Origin: Bradyrhizobium sp. WSM3983
Lineage (GTDB): Bacteria > Pseudomonadota > Alphaproteobacteria > Rhizobiales > Xanthobacteraceae
Assembly (NCBI RefSeq): GCF_000473045.1
Contig: NZ_AXAY01000014.1
Span: 192-64,191 of the forward strand
Direction of reading: 5' to 3'
Length of the DNA: 64,000 bases
Part shown: positions 8,550 to 17,075 of the stretch, one piece after another
Layout: each line of letters opens with the position of its first letter
Numbering within the stretch: position 1 is the stretch's first letter
Made by a program: the position numbers and the translations under genes
Notes under the pieces: generated by a model
The model's database searches: none
Told to the model about the DNA's origin: nothing
What the model saw: the letters and a program-made list of their open reading frames with translations, nothing else

Positions 8550-9476
8550 TCAGTCGCTTCCTGCCCCATGTTGCTGGTGTGGCGCTGTGCGCTCCAACAG
8601 CGCGCTCTCCTTGCGGATTTCGCCGAGAAAGGCCTTGGCCAGACGCGACAGCGGCTCCGCCTCCGACCATAGCATGTAGGCGACCGCGCGCGTCGTCGGC
8701 GTGAACGGCCGCACGGCGAGACCGTGGCCGCCGTTCTGGCGTGGCGAGAAGGGATCGACCACGGCGGCGCCGACGCCGGCTGCTGCGAGCACGCAGGCCG
8801 TGTTGCAATAGCGCACCTCGACCGTCGGCTGGAACGGCGCGCCCGCGCGGGCAAAACTGTCGCGCACGGCCTCTCCGAGCCGGGTGCCGCGTTCGAGCCC
8901 GATAAAGGGCAGGCCGGACAGATCCGCGGCAGAGATCACCGGTCTGTCGGCGAGCGGGTGCTGCGGCGGCAGGACGCAGACCATCTCGCCGGTGTGCACC
9001 ACCTCATGCGCGATGCCGGGATGATGCGTCAGCCCAAGCGCGAAGCCGAGCTCGGCGACGCGGCTCAGCACGCCCTCGATGATGCCTTCATAACGGCGGA
9101 CGTCGAAGAACACCCGTGTCTCCGGGCGCCGGCGCAGGAAGCCTGATAGCGCGGAGGGAATGATGCTGTAGGCGAGCGGCGGCGTCGCCACGATAGCAAG
9201 ATGCCCTGAGCGGTTCTCACGGAGGTCGCGCACGCGGTTCTCGAGTTTTGCGTGCAGCGCGAAGATCGCCTCGCTCTCCTTGTAGAGCGCCATCGCTTCC
9301 GCGGTCGGAAACAGCCGGTTGTTGACGCGCTCGAACAGCGCAAAGCCCGCCTGCGCCTCCATCGTCTTCAGCGCGTTGCTGACCGCGGGCTGCGACAGTG
9401 CCAGCTCGTCGGCCGCCGCCACCGTGGTGCGGTGGCGGATGACGGCACGCAGGATCTCGAGCTGGCGCAGGTTCAT
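8550..9476 (-). CDS. LysR-family transcriptional regulator
   Basis: 308-residue LysR regulator. N-terminal winged helix-turn-helix: LRQLEILRAVIRHRTTVAAADELALSQPAVSNALK (residues 3-40 region), followed by the periplasmic-binding-protein-like effector domain. The ATG at 9476 was chosen because LysR proteins start just before the MNLRQLE helix; the open frame runs 122 codons further upstream into the divergent gene. It is divergent from the D-carbamoylase gene across about 150 bases, the usual arrangement for a LysR regulator and its target, so it probably controls the nitrogen-compound cluster that starts at 9628. Confidence 0.9.
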   Translation of the reverse strand: MNLRQLEILRAVIRHRTTVAAADELALSQPAVSNALKTMEAQAGFALFERVNNRLFPTAEAMALYKESEAIFALHAKLENRVRDLRENRSGHLAIVATPPLAYSIIPSALSGFLRRRPETRVFFDVRRYEGIIEGVLSRVAELGFALGLTHHPGIAHEVVHTGEMVCVLPPQHPLADRPVISAADLSGLPFIGLERGTRLGEAVRDSFARAGAPFQPTVEVRYCNTACVLAAAGVGAAVVDPFSPRQNGGHGLAVRPFTPTTRAVAYMLWSEAEPLSRLAKAFLGEIRKESALLERTAPHQQHGAGSD

Positions 9477-9627
9477 ATCACTGCCGATTATACTCAGGGC
9501 CAAAACATCATAGCACGATGAATTGCTTTTGCAGCCCTCCGTGCGCCTAATGGTCGCGGATTTGCATGCTGGATCAAAGGGTTCATTCGCCCATTGAGGC
9601 AGCATTGCGCACACATTGGAGGCAATC

Positions 9628-10584
9628 TTGGTTCGTGTCCTTCGCGCCGCCGCCGCCCAGATGGGGCCGACGCAAAGAGCCGATACGCGTGAGCATACGC
9701 TATCGCGGATGCTTGCCATGCTGGAGGAAGCGGCGAGCCGCGGCGCCAGCCTCGTGGTGTTTCCCGAGCTCGCCTTCACCACCTTCTTTCCGCGCTGGCT
9801 GCTCGAAGACGAAGCGCTCGACGGATATTTCGAGCACGGCATGCCGAACCCCGCCGTGGCAAAGCTGTTCGATCGCGCGCGGGCGCTGCGCGTCGGCTTC
9901 TATGTCGGCTATGCCGAGCAGACCGCCGAAGGCCGCCGCTACAATTGTGCGATCCTGGTCGATCGCGACGGCGAGATTCTCGGCCGCTATCGCAAGGTGC
10001 ATCTGCCGGGCTCGGTCGAGCCGCGCGAGGGCGCGCGCTATCAGCAGCTCGAGAAGCGCTATTTCGAATATGGCGACCTCGGCTTTCCCGCCTTCCGTGC
10101 CGGCTCGGCCTGGGCGCATGCGATCATGGGCATGATGATCTGCAACGATCGCCGCTGGCCGGAATCCTGGCGGGTGCTCGGGCTGCAGGGCGTCGAGCTC
10201 GTCTGCATCGGCTACAATTCTGCGGCCTATGATCCCAATGGCGGCGCCACCGAAGACGCCTCGCTGCGCACCTTCCACTCGACGCTGGTGACGCAGGCCA
10301 ACGCCTATATGAATGCGACCTGGGCGATCTCGGTCGCCAAGGCCGGCGACGAGGACGGCTCGGGCCTGATCGGCGGCTCCTGCATCGTCGATCCCAATGG
10401 CCGCATCGTCGCGCAGGCCGCGACCCTGACCGACGAGGTGATCGTCGCCGACATCGATCTCGACCTCTGCCGTCAGGGCAAGGACAAGATGTTCAATTTC
10501 GCCGCCCACCGGCGGCCGGAGCAATACCGGGTGATCACCGAACGCGCCGGCGTCATCGAGCCGGCGGTGCTCGACGCGGATTGA
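9628..10584 (+). CDS. N-carbamoyl-D-amino acid hydrolase (nitrilase superfamily)
   Basis: 318-residue carbon-nitrogen hydrolase closely resembling Agrobacterium D-carbamoylase, which converts N-carbamoyl-D-amino acids to D-amino acids, CO2 and ammonia. The catalytic triad is visible: Glu47 in FPELAFTTFFPRW, Lys123 in YRKVHLPG, and Cys172 in ICNDRRWPESWR. LEKRYFEYGDLGFP and FNFAAHRRPEQY are further family landmarks. The start is probably TTG at 9628: GGAGG at 9618-9622 lies five bases ahead and the product then begins MVRVLRAAAAQMGP, as in homologues. It heads the cluster containing a transporter and a hydantoin-racemase-like gene, which supports hydantoin or carbamoyl-amino-acid use. Confidence 0.9.
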   Translation: MVRVLRAAAAQMGPTQRADTREHTLSRMLAMLEEAASRGASLVVFPELAFTTFFPRWLLEDEALDGYFEHGMPNPAVAKLFDRARALRVGFYVGYAEQTAEGRRYNCAILVDRDGEILGRYRKVHLPGSVEPREGARYQQLEKRYFEYGDLGFPAFRAGSAWAHAIMGMMICNDRRWPESWRVLGLQGVELVCIGYNSAAYDPNGGATEDASLRTFHSTLVTQANAYMNATWAISVAKAGDEDGSGLIGGSCIVDPNGRIVAQAATLTDEVIVADIDLDLCRQGKDKMFNFAAHRRPEQYRVITERAGVIEPAVLDAD

Positions 10585-10586
10585 CT

Positions 10587-10603
10587 TTGGCACGGCGCTG
10601 GCA
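10587..10603 (+). promoter_or_regulatory. Near-consensus sigma-54 (RpoN) promoter
   Basis: TTGGCACGGCGCTGGCA matches the -24/-12 consensus YTGGCACGRNNNTTGCW with one mismatch; the invariant GG and GC doublets have the correct spacing. It lies just after the D-carbamoylase stop codon and about 40 bases before the first transporter gene, so the transporter operon can be transcribed on its own under nitrogen control. Inference from sequence only. Confidence 0.6.
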
Positions 10604-10641
10604 ATGGATCGGTAAAGCAAAGGGTTGGCAAAGGAGCTGAC

Positions 10642-11469
10642 ATGACACGCCTCTCGCATTTCCTTGGGCTTGCAGCCCTGGCTGCCGTGACCTCAGTGCA
10701 GGCCGCCGAGCTTCCGGCGGAGATCAAGCAGGCGGGCACGCTGAAGCTCACGGTCAATTCCACCTACGCGCCGATGGAATATCGCGATCCCGCCAGCAAC
10801 GAGCTGGTCGGGCTCGACATCGATCTCGCAAACGAGCTCGCCAAGCGGCTTGGCGGCCTCAAGATCGTCTGGAGCGAGACACCGTTCGCCGAGCTGATCC
10901 CCTCGCTCCAGACCAAACGCGCCGATTTCATCATCTCTGGCATCTCCGATCGCGCCTCGCGGCGCGAGAGCGCCGATTTCGTCGATTACCTCACGACCGG
11001 CCCGCAGTTCTTCGTGATGGCGGAGAGCGAGGCGAAGGCCGCGACTGACCTTTGCGGCAAGAAGGTCGGCACCACCCGGAGCACCAGCTTCCCGGTCGAG
11101 ATCGAGAAGTGGAGCAAGCAGAATTGCGAGGCGGGCGGCAAGCCAGCCATTCAATACGTGCCGGGCGAGAACTCGATCGACGTCCGCAACCAGCTCAAGC
11201 AGGGCCGCATCGACGCCGCCGTGCAGGGCAGCGAGACGCTGCCTTATGCGCAAACGCAGGAGCCCGGCAAGTACCGCGTCGTCGGCGAGTCCTTTGCGAA
11301 AGGCTATCAGGGCATCATGTTCCGCAAGGACGATGCGGCGCTCCGTGAAGTCGTGACGGAAAAGCTCACGGCGATGATTGCCGACGGGTCCTACAAAGCG
11401 GTTCTCGACAAATGGGGCCTGGGTACGAATGCAGTCACGCAGCCCATGCTGAACGCGGCGCCGCAATGA
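10642..11469 (+). CDS. ABC transporter substrate-binding protein, amino-acid type (first paralogue)
   Basis: 275-residue periplasmic family 3 binding protein with a cleavable signal peptide (about residues 1-22, ending VQAAE). The ligand domain starts TLKLTVNSTYAPMEYRD and continues GLDIDLANELAKRLG, typical of polar amino-acid binding proteins. AAGGAG lies just before the ATG. The stop overlaps the permease start (ATGA), so the genes are coupled. A second, clearly related binding protein is encoded at 13112; both share LCGKKVG and QLKQGRIDAAVQG segments. The ligand is unknown; the neighbours suggest a carbamoyl- or D-amino acid or a hydantoin-related compound. Confidence 0.88.
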   Translation: MTRLSHFLGLAALAAVTSVQAAELPAEIKQAGTLKLTVNSTYAPMEYRDPASNELVGLDIDLANELAKRLGGLKIVWSETPFAELIPSLQTKRADFIISGISDRASRRESADFVDYLTTGPQFFVMAESEAKAATDLCGKKVGTTRSTSFPVEIEKWSKQNCEAGGKPAIQYVPGENSIDVRNQLKQGRIDAAVQGSETLPYAQTQEPGKYRVVGESFAKGYQGIMFRKDDAALREVVTEKLTAMIADGSYKAVLDKWGLGTNAVTQPMLNAAPQ

Positions 11470-12323
11470 AGCCGGCGCCGGCACTCGCCGAAGGTTTTCC
11501 CGATCTGTCGGGGATGCGGATCGCGCGCGAGCCGCACTGGTTTCGCTGGCTGAGCGCGGCCCTGATCGTCCTCGTGCTGGCGGCGATCGCGCGTGCCTTC
11601 GCCAATGGCCAGATCGAATGGTCCTATGTCAGCCGCTTCATCGCCGCAAAGGTCATTCTCGAAGGCATCGTCAACACCATGGTGATGGCGGTGCTGGCGA
11701 TGGCGCTCGGCATCTTTCTCGGTATTGTCGTCGCCATCATGCGGCTGTCGCCCAATCCCGTGCTGAAGACGGTGGCGGCCGGCTACACCTGGCTGTTCCG
11801 CGGCACGCCCCTGATCCTGCAGCTGCTGCTGTGGTTCAACCTCGCGCTGGTGTTTCCGACCATTGGCATTCCCGGCCTGTGGAGCGCGCGCGCCGTCGAA
11901 ATCATGACGCCGTTCCTTGCGGCGCTGCTCGGGCTCGGCATCAACCAGGGCGCCTATACGTCCGAGGTGATGCGCGCCGGCATGCTGTCGGTCGATATCG
12001 GGCAATATGAGGCGGCGCAGGCGATCGGCATGGGACGGCTACGCGCGCTGCGCCGGATCATTTTGCCGCAGGCGATGCGCGTGGTGATCCCGCCGCTCGG
12101 CAACGAGTTCATCGGCATGGTGAAGGCGACCTCGCTTGCGAGCGTCATCCAATATCCGGAAGTGCTGCACAACGCCGAGAACATCTATTACGCCAACTCC
12201 CGGGTGATTGAGCTGCTGATCGTCGCCGGGCTCTGGTACCTGCTCGTCGTCTCGATCCTGACGCCGCTCCAGATGCTGCTCGAACGCCGTTTTGCACGCG
12301 GCACATTGCGGTTTGCGCGATGA
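11466..12323 (+). CDS. ABC transporter permease, amino-acid type
   Basis: 285-residue inner-membrane permease of the HisM/GlnP family. It has about six hydrophobic segments and the cytoplasmic loop EAAQAIGMGRLRALRRIILPQA, the EAA motif that contacts the ATPase. A N-terminal extension of about 35 polar residues precedes the first membrane helix. It is the only permease in the operon, so the transporter is probably a permease homodimer served by two binding proteins. Start at 11466 overlaps the binding-protein stop by four bases, and its stop overlaps the ATPase start likewise. Confidence 0.9.
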   Translation: MKPAPALAEGFPDLSGMRIAREPHWFRWLSAALIVLVLAAIARAFANGQIEWSYVSRFIAAKVILEGIVNTMVMAVLAMALGIFLGIVVAIMRLSPNPVLKTVAAGYTWLFRGTPLILQLLLWFNLALVFPTIGIPGLWSARAVEIMTPFLAALLGLGINQGAYTSEVMRAGMLSVDIGQYEAAQAIGMGRLRALRRIILPQAMRVVIPPLGNEFIGMVKATSLASVIQYPEVLHNAENIYYANSRVIELLIVAGLWYLLVVSILTPLQMLLERRFARGTLRFAR

Positions 12324-13084
12324 CAAAGCCCCTCGTCGCCATCCGCTTCGTAGCCAAGAATTTTGGAGAGTTCCAGGCTCTCAAAAACGTCTCGCTCGAC
12401 GTCTGGCCCGGCGAGGTGATGTGTCTGATCGGCGCCTCCGGCTCGGGCAAGACCACGCTGCTTCGCTGCATCAATCAGCTCGCCGTCATCGATAGCGGCG
12501 GCATCTGGCTCGACGGCGAGCTGTTGGGTGTGCGCGAGCAAGGTGGGCGACTGCATCGCCTCAGCGAAAGCGAGATCGGGCGGCAGCGGCTGAAGACCGG
12601 CATGGTGTTCCAGCGCTTCAACCTGTTTCCGCACAAGACCGCGCTGGAAAACATCGCCGAAGGCCCGCTCCAGGTTCAGGGCCGCAAAGCCGGCGAGGTG
12701 CGCACCGAGGCGCTCGAGCTGCTGCGACGCGTCGGCTTGTCGACCAAGGCCAATTCGTATCCCGCGCAGCTCTCCGGCGGTCAACAACAACGCGTCGCGA
12801 TCGCGCGGGCGCTCGCAATGAAGCCGATGCTGATGCTGTTCGACGAGCCGACCAGCGCGCTCGACCCGGAGCTGGTCGGCGAGGTGCTTGCGGTGATGAA
12901 GGAGCTGGCGAAGAGCGGCATGACCATGATGGTGGTGACGCACGAGCTTGGCTTTGCCCGCGAGGTCGCCGACCGCGTCGTCTACATGGACCAGGGCGCG
13001 ATCGTCGAGCAGGGCCACGCCTCGGACGTGCTGGGCGCGCCGCGCGAGGAGCGGACCAAGGCATTTCTTTCGGCAGTGATCTGA
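12320..13084 (+). CDS. ABC transporter ATP-binding protein, amino-acid type
   Basis: 254-residue ATPase of the GlnQ/HisP class. Walker A is GASGSGKTT, the signature is LSGGQQQRVAIARAL, Walker B is LMLFDEPTSALDPE, and the switch histidine is in VVTHELGFA. An insertion after Walker A (VREQGGRLHRLSESEIGRQ) is typical of GlnQ-like proteins that lack the shorter loop. Peripheral to the inner membrane. The start overlaps the permease stop (ATGA). It energises uptake by the permease encoded just upstream. Confidence 0.92.
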   Translation: MTKPLVAIRFVAKNFGEFQALKNVSLDVWPGEVMCLIGASGSGKTTLLRCINQLAVIDSGGIWLDGELLGVREQGGRLHRLSESEIGRQRLKTGMVFQRFNLFPHKTALENIAEGPLQVQGRKAGEVRTEALELLRRVGLSTKANSYPAQLSGGQQQRVAIARALAMKPMLMLFDEPTSALDPELVGEVLAVMKELAKSGMTMMVVTHELGFAREVADRVVYMDQGAIVEQGHASDVLGAPREERTKAFLSAVI

Positions 13085-13111
13085 GCACTAATGGAAATTG
13101 GGGGCGAGTTG

Positions 13112-13927
13112 ATGAAGAGAGTTTTGGTTGCGACGGCGCTTTTGGGAGCCATGACCGTTGCGGCACCAGCGATCGAGCTGCCCGCGGAGATCGCCAAGCG
13201 TGGCAGCATCAAGGTGGGGCTAGTGCCGAACTATCCGCCGATGGAGTTCCGCGATCCCGCCACCAACGCGCTGTCTGGCTTCGACATCGATCTCGGCGAG
13301 GCGATCGGGCGCAAGCTCGGCGTCAAGATCGACTGGCAGGAGACGAGCTTCGCTGAGTTCATGCCATCGATTTCGACCGGCCGTGTCGATGCGATTCTCT
13401 CCGGCTTCACCGATTATGCGAGCCGGCACGAGACCGCGTCTTTCGTCGATTATCTCAAGAGCGGCCCGAACTTCTTCGTGCAGCAGTCGCGCGCGGCCGA
13501 GTTCAATGACATGGCCGCGCTCTGCGGCAAGAAGGTCGGCGCCAGCCGCCGCACCAAGTTTCCGGGCGAGATCGCGACCTGGAGCGAGAAGAACTGCGGC
13601 AGCACTCCGATCGTCTTCGTCGGCACCGACGGCTCGGCCGATGCCCGTACCCAGCTCAAGCAGGGCCGCATCGATGCCGCCGTGCAGGGCAACGAGACGC
13701 TGCCCTACATCATGGACCTCGAGCCCGGCGCCTATGCACCGGTCGGTACGCCCATCTCGCAGCAATTCACCGGCATCGCGCTGCCGGTCAAGGAAAAGGC
13801 GCTTGCGCAGGCCATGCTCGAGGCGGTCGACGCCCTGATCGCCGACGGTAGCTATCGTACCCTGCTTGCCAAGTGGAAATTGACAGACAACGCACTCGAA
13901 AAGGCGACCATCAATGCTGGACAGTAA
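13112..13927 (+). CDS. ABC transporter substrate-binding protein, amino-acid type (second paralogue)
   Basis: 271-residue periplasmic binding protein of the same family as the one encoded at 10642, with matching blocks DYLKSGPNFFVQ, LCGKKVGASRRTKFP and QLKQGRIDAAVQG. The ATG at 13112 gives a normal signal peptide (MKRVLVATALLGAMTVAAPA); an in-frame ATG seven codons earlier is less likely. Its 3' end overlaps the NodB-fold gene by 14 bases. Two paralogues with one permease suggest that the same channel serves two ligands, for example the two enantiomers or a parent compound and its carbamoyl derivative. Confidence 0.87.
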   Translation: MKRVLVATALLGAMTVAAPAIELPAEIAKRGSIKVGLVPNYPPMEFRDPATNALSGFDIDLGEAIGRKLGVKIDWQETSFAEFMPSISTGRVDAILSGFTDYASRHETASFVDYLKSGPNFFVQQSRAAEFNDMAALCGKKVGASRRTKFPGEIATWSEKNCGSTPIVFVGTDGSADARTQLKQGRIDAAVQGNETLPYIMDLEPGAYAPVGTPISQQFTGIALPVKEKALAQAMLEAVDALIADGSYRTLLAKWKLTDNALEKATINAGQ

Positions 13928-14798
13928 GGCACTCCAGAGCATCCCGCTCACCCCAGCCAACACCGCGGACCCAGCGCCGGAATATTCCTGGCCGAAGCCG
14001 TACAATTCGGCGATGTTCCTGTCCTTCGATGTCGACGCGGAGAGCGCCTGGACCAGCAAGGACGCGGTGCACGCGCAGCGGCTCATCACCATGAGCTATG
14101 GCGGTTACGAGGCGCGGGTCGGCACGCCGAAGCTTCTGGAGCTGCTCGACCAGCTCGATCTCAAGGCGACCTTCTTCGTCACGGGCTGGTCGGTCGATGC
14201 GCATCCGGCGATGGCCGAATCCATCCTCAGGGCGGGTCACGAGATCGGCCATCACGGCTATCATCATCTGCTGCCCGATCCCGGCGATCCCTGGATCGAG
14301 GACGAGCTGGAGCGCGGTTTCGAGGCGCTGAAGCGCCGGCTCGGCGTCAAGCCGACCGGCTATCGTGCGCCCTATGGCGAGTTCACCGAGGAGCTTCGTG
14401 TCGCGCTGGTGCGTCACGGCATCGTCTATACGTCCTCGTTCCGCGACGATGTGCGGCCCTATCGCCATCGCCTCGCTGACGGCAAGCCCGGCACGATCGA
14501 GCTGCCGGTGACCGCGAGCTATGACGACTGGATGCACGGCCTCTCTGCGCGGTTCAGCCCGCGCTCGATCTTTCCCAAGGAGCATGTGCTCTCGATGTGG
14601 AAGGACGAGCTCGACGAAGTCCGCGACTGGGGTGCGATGGTGACGACGGTGCTGCATCCGCAATGCAGCGGCCGTCCGATGCGGCTGCGCCTGCTGCGCG
14701 AATTCCTGACCTACGCAAAATCGTGCCCGGACGTCTGGATCACCACCGGCGAGAAGATCGCGGAAAACTTCCTGCGCCACGAGGCGGCCAACCGTTGA
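13914..14798 (+). CDS. NodB-fold hydrolase (polysaccharide-deacetylase / PuuE-like family)
   Basis: 294-residue cytosolic protein with a NodB homology domain. The first motif is LSFDVDAES (Asp39/Asp41) and the metal-binding motif is GHEIGHHGYHH (His114 and His118 fit the H-x3-H pattern). The block YEARVGTPKLLELLDQLDLKATFFV matches the subfamily that contains PuuE-type allantoinase, a cyclic imide hydrolase and HpPgdA, rather than secreted chitin or peptidoglycan deacetylases; no signal peptide is present. Placed between a transporter and a racemase with a D-carbamoylase upstream, it is the best candidate for opening a cyclic amide ring. That role is inference. Confidence 0.8.
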   Translation: MLDSKALQSIPLTPANTADPAPEYSWPKPYNSAMFLSFDVDAESAWTSKDAVHAQRLITMSYGGYEARVGTPKLLELLDQLDLKATFFVTGWSVDAHPAMAESILRAGHEIGHHGYHHLLPDPGDPWIEDELERGFEALKRRLGVKPTGYRAPYGEFTEELRVALVRHGIVYTSSFRDDVRPYRHRLADGKPGTIELPVTASYDDWMHGLSARFSPRSIFPKEHVLSMWKDELDEVRDWGAMVTTVLHPQCSGRPMRLRLLREFLTYAKSCPDVWITTGEKIAENFLRHEAANR

Positions 14799-14806
14799 GC
14801 CATGCC

Positions 14807-15463
14807 ATGACCCGTCGCCGTATCCTCGTCATCAACCCCAACTCCTCGGCGTCGGTGACGGCGGCGATCGACGACGCAGTCGCGCCGCTGCGCATCGCAG
14901 GCGGGCCTGACATCGAGGTGGTTGGCCTCGCCGAAGGGCCGCCCGGCATCAGCTCGCAGCGCGATGCCGACAGCGTCGTGATGCCGCTGGTCAATCGCGT
15001 GTCGCGCGACGACGCGGACGCTTTCGTACTCGCCTGCTTCAGTGATCCCGGCCTGCATGCGGTGCGAGAGGCGGCCGGCGGCCGTCCCGTGATGGGCATC
15101 GCCGAATGCGGCGTCTTTCGCGCGCTGATGTTGGGGGAGCGTTTTGGCGTCATCGCGCTGTCGCCGTCGAGCATCCGCCGTCAGCAGCGCATGGTGCGGG
15201 TGATGGGTGTCGATAGCCGCTACGCCGGAAGCTGGTCGGTTGGCGCGAGCGCGGCCGAGACGGCGGGCGCGGATATTCGGGGCCGCTTGATCGAGGCCGG
15301 CCGCGCATTGGTGACGCAGTGCCGCGCCGATGTCGTGGTGATGGGCTGTGCCGGCATGGCCTCGCACCGCGCAGCGATTGCGGATGCGATCGGCGTGCCC
15401 GTGGTCGAGCCGGCGCAGCAGGCGGTTGCCGCTGCGATCGACGCGGTCTTGTTGAATACGTAA
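14807..15463 (+). CDS. Aspartate/glutamate racemase family, hydantoin-racemase-like
   Basis: 218-residue cytosolic protein of the Asp/Glu/hydantoin racemase superfamily. It opens RILVINPNSSASVTAAID, and the two catalytic cysteines expected of the family are present at Cys77 (LACFSDPG) and Cys181 (VMGCAGM), positions that agree with hydantoin racemases. The ATG at 14807 was used; an ATG five bases earlier is out of frame. It follows the NodB-fold gene by eight bases. Family members racemise 5-substituted hydantoins so that a D-specific pathway can consume both enantiomers, which fits the D-carbamoylase upstream. Confidence 0.85.
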   Translation: MTRRRILVINPNSSASVTAAIDDAVAPLRIAGGPDIEVVGLAEGPPGISSQRDADSVVMPLVNRVSRDDADAFVLACFSDPGLHAVREAAGGRPVMGIAECGVFRALMLGERFGVIALSPSSIRRQQRMVRVMGVDSRYAGSWSVGASAAETAGADIRGRLIEAGRALVTQCRADVVVMGCAGMASHRAAIADAIGVPVVEPAQQAVAAAIDAVLLNT

Positions 15464-15491
15464 AGGTCGATCTCTTCAGGAGCCTCTTGTA

Positions 15492-17075
15492 ATGCCCATC
15501 TCCCGCCGCTCGCTCCTCAAGGCCGCAGCAACAGTACCGGCTCTCTCACTGCCGGGCATCGTCCGCGCTGAATCCCAGACCACGCTGCGTTTCATCCCTG
15601 TCATCGACCTCGCCTTCGTCGATCCCATCTATTCGACCGCGCAGGTGTCGCGAAACCACGGTTTTATGGTCTACGACACGCTTTACGGCATGAGCTCCTC
15701 GCTCCAGGTCTCGCCGCAGATGCTGTCGGGCCAGGCCATCTCCGGTGACCAACTGCAGTGGGATCTCAGCTTGCGCGACGGCCTGTTCTGGCATGACGGC
15801 GAGCGCGTGCTGGCGCGTGACTGCGTCGCCAGCATTCGCCGCTGGGCGGCGCGCGACGGCTTTGGCGGTGAGCTGATGGAGACGACCGCTGAATTGTCGG
15901 CGGCGGACGACCGCACCATCCGCTTCCGGCTCAAGCGTCCGTTCCCGCTGCTGCCGCAGGCGCTCGGCAAGGCCGCCATCAATGCCTGCTTCATGATGCC
16001 GGAGCGGCTGGCGAGCCAGGACCCGTTCAAGCCGCTGACCGAAGTCATCGGCAGCGGTCCGTTCCGCTATCTCGCCGACGAGCGCGTGCAGGGCGCCCGC
16101 AATGCCTACGCAAAATTCGAGCGCTACCAGCCGCGCACCGACGGCAAGCCGGATTGGACTGCGGGGCCGAAGATCGTGCATTATGATCGCGTGGTCTGGA
16201 CCACCACGCCCGACGCCGGCACCGGCGTTGCCGCGCTGCAGACCGGCGAGCAGGACTGGCAGGAGACCACGCCGCACGATCTGTTGCCGATCATCAAGGC
16301 CGCCGGCGACATCGAGACGCGGATTCTCGATCCCCGTGGCTACGCCTGCATGCTGCGCCTCAATCATCTGCAGCCGCCGTTCGATAATCCTGCCGTCCGC
16401 CGTGCGCTGCTCGGCGCGATTGACCAGTCCGCTTTCATGACTGCGGTCGCCGGCACTGAGCCAGCGTTTCAGGTGTCGCCGATCGGCTTCTTCGCGCCGG
16501 GAACGGCGATGGCGAGCGATGTTGGCCTTGACGTGTTCCGCGGTCCGCGCAACTACGACAAGGTCAAGGCCGACCTGAAATCCGCCGGCTACAATGGCGA
16601 GAAGATCGTGGTGCTCGTTCCCACCAATTCGCTGGCGCAGAAGCCGCTCGGTGAAATAGCCGTCGACTCGCTGCGCAAGGCCGGCATGAACGTCGAATAT
16701 GCCGGGCTCGATTTCGCCGTCGTGTTGCAGCGCCAGCTCAAGAAAGACCCGATCGGGCAGGGCGGCTGGAGTGCTGCGGTCGGCAATTGGCAGGGCATCG
16801 ACTGGCTCAACCCGGCCGGCAATACCAACATCCGCGGCGAAGGCAAGGTCGCCGGCTGGTATGCGAGCGAGAAGATGGAGCCCTTGCGCAGCCAATGGCT
16901 GGCGGCGTCGGAGCTCGCGGAGCAGCAGCGCATCTGCCGCGAGATCCAGGCAGTCGCCTTCGAGGAAATCCCCTATATTCCGATCGGCCTGTACAAGCAG
17001 CCGACCGCCTATCGCAAAGACATTACCGGTATTCTCGACGGCACCGCCGTCTTCTGGAACGTACGCCCCGCATGA
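15492..17075 (+). CDS. ABC transporter substrate-binding protein, Opp/Dpp type (family 5)
   Basis: 527-residue exported binding protein of the oligopeptide/nickel family. The N-terminus ISRRSLLKAAATVPALSLPG is a twin-arginine-like signal, suggesting Tat export. The body has the family 5 pattern (LRDGLFWHDGERVLARDCVASIRRW, later FDNPAVRRALLGAIDQ). No Opp-type permease or ATPase is present nearby, so it is an orphan component, either working with a transporter elsewhere or with the amino-acid permease, which would be unusual. Its stop overlaps the amidohydrolase start (ATGA), so the two are coupled. Confidence 0.88.
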   Translation: MPISRRSLLKAAATVPALSLPGIVRAESQTTLRFIPVIDLAFVDPIYSTAQVSRNHGFMVYDTLYGMSSSLQVSPQMLSGQAISGDQLQWDLSLRDGLFWHDGERVLARDCVASIRRWAARDGFGGELMETTAELSAADDRTIRFRLKRPFPLLPQALGKAAINACFMMPERLASQDPFKPLTEVIGSGPFRYLADERVQGARNAYAKFERYQPRTDGKPDWTAGPKIVHYDRVVWTTTPDAGTGVAALQTGEQDWQETTPHDLLPIIKAAGDIETRILDPRGYACMLRLNHLQPPFDNPAVRRALLGAIDQSAFMTAVAGTEPAFQVSPIGFFAPGTAMASDVGLDVFRGPRNYDKVKADLKSAGYNGEKIVVLVPTNSLAQKPLGEIAVDSLRKAGMNVEYAGLDFAVVLQRQLKKDPIGQGGWSAAVGNWQGIDWLNPAGNTNIRGEGKVAGWYASEKMEPLRSQWLAASELAEQQRICREIQAVAFEEIPYIPIGLYKQPTAYRKDITGILDGTAVFWNVRPA

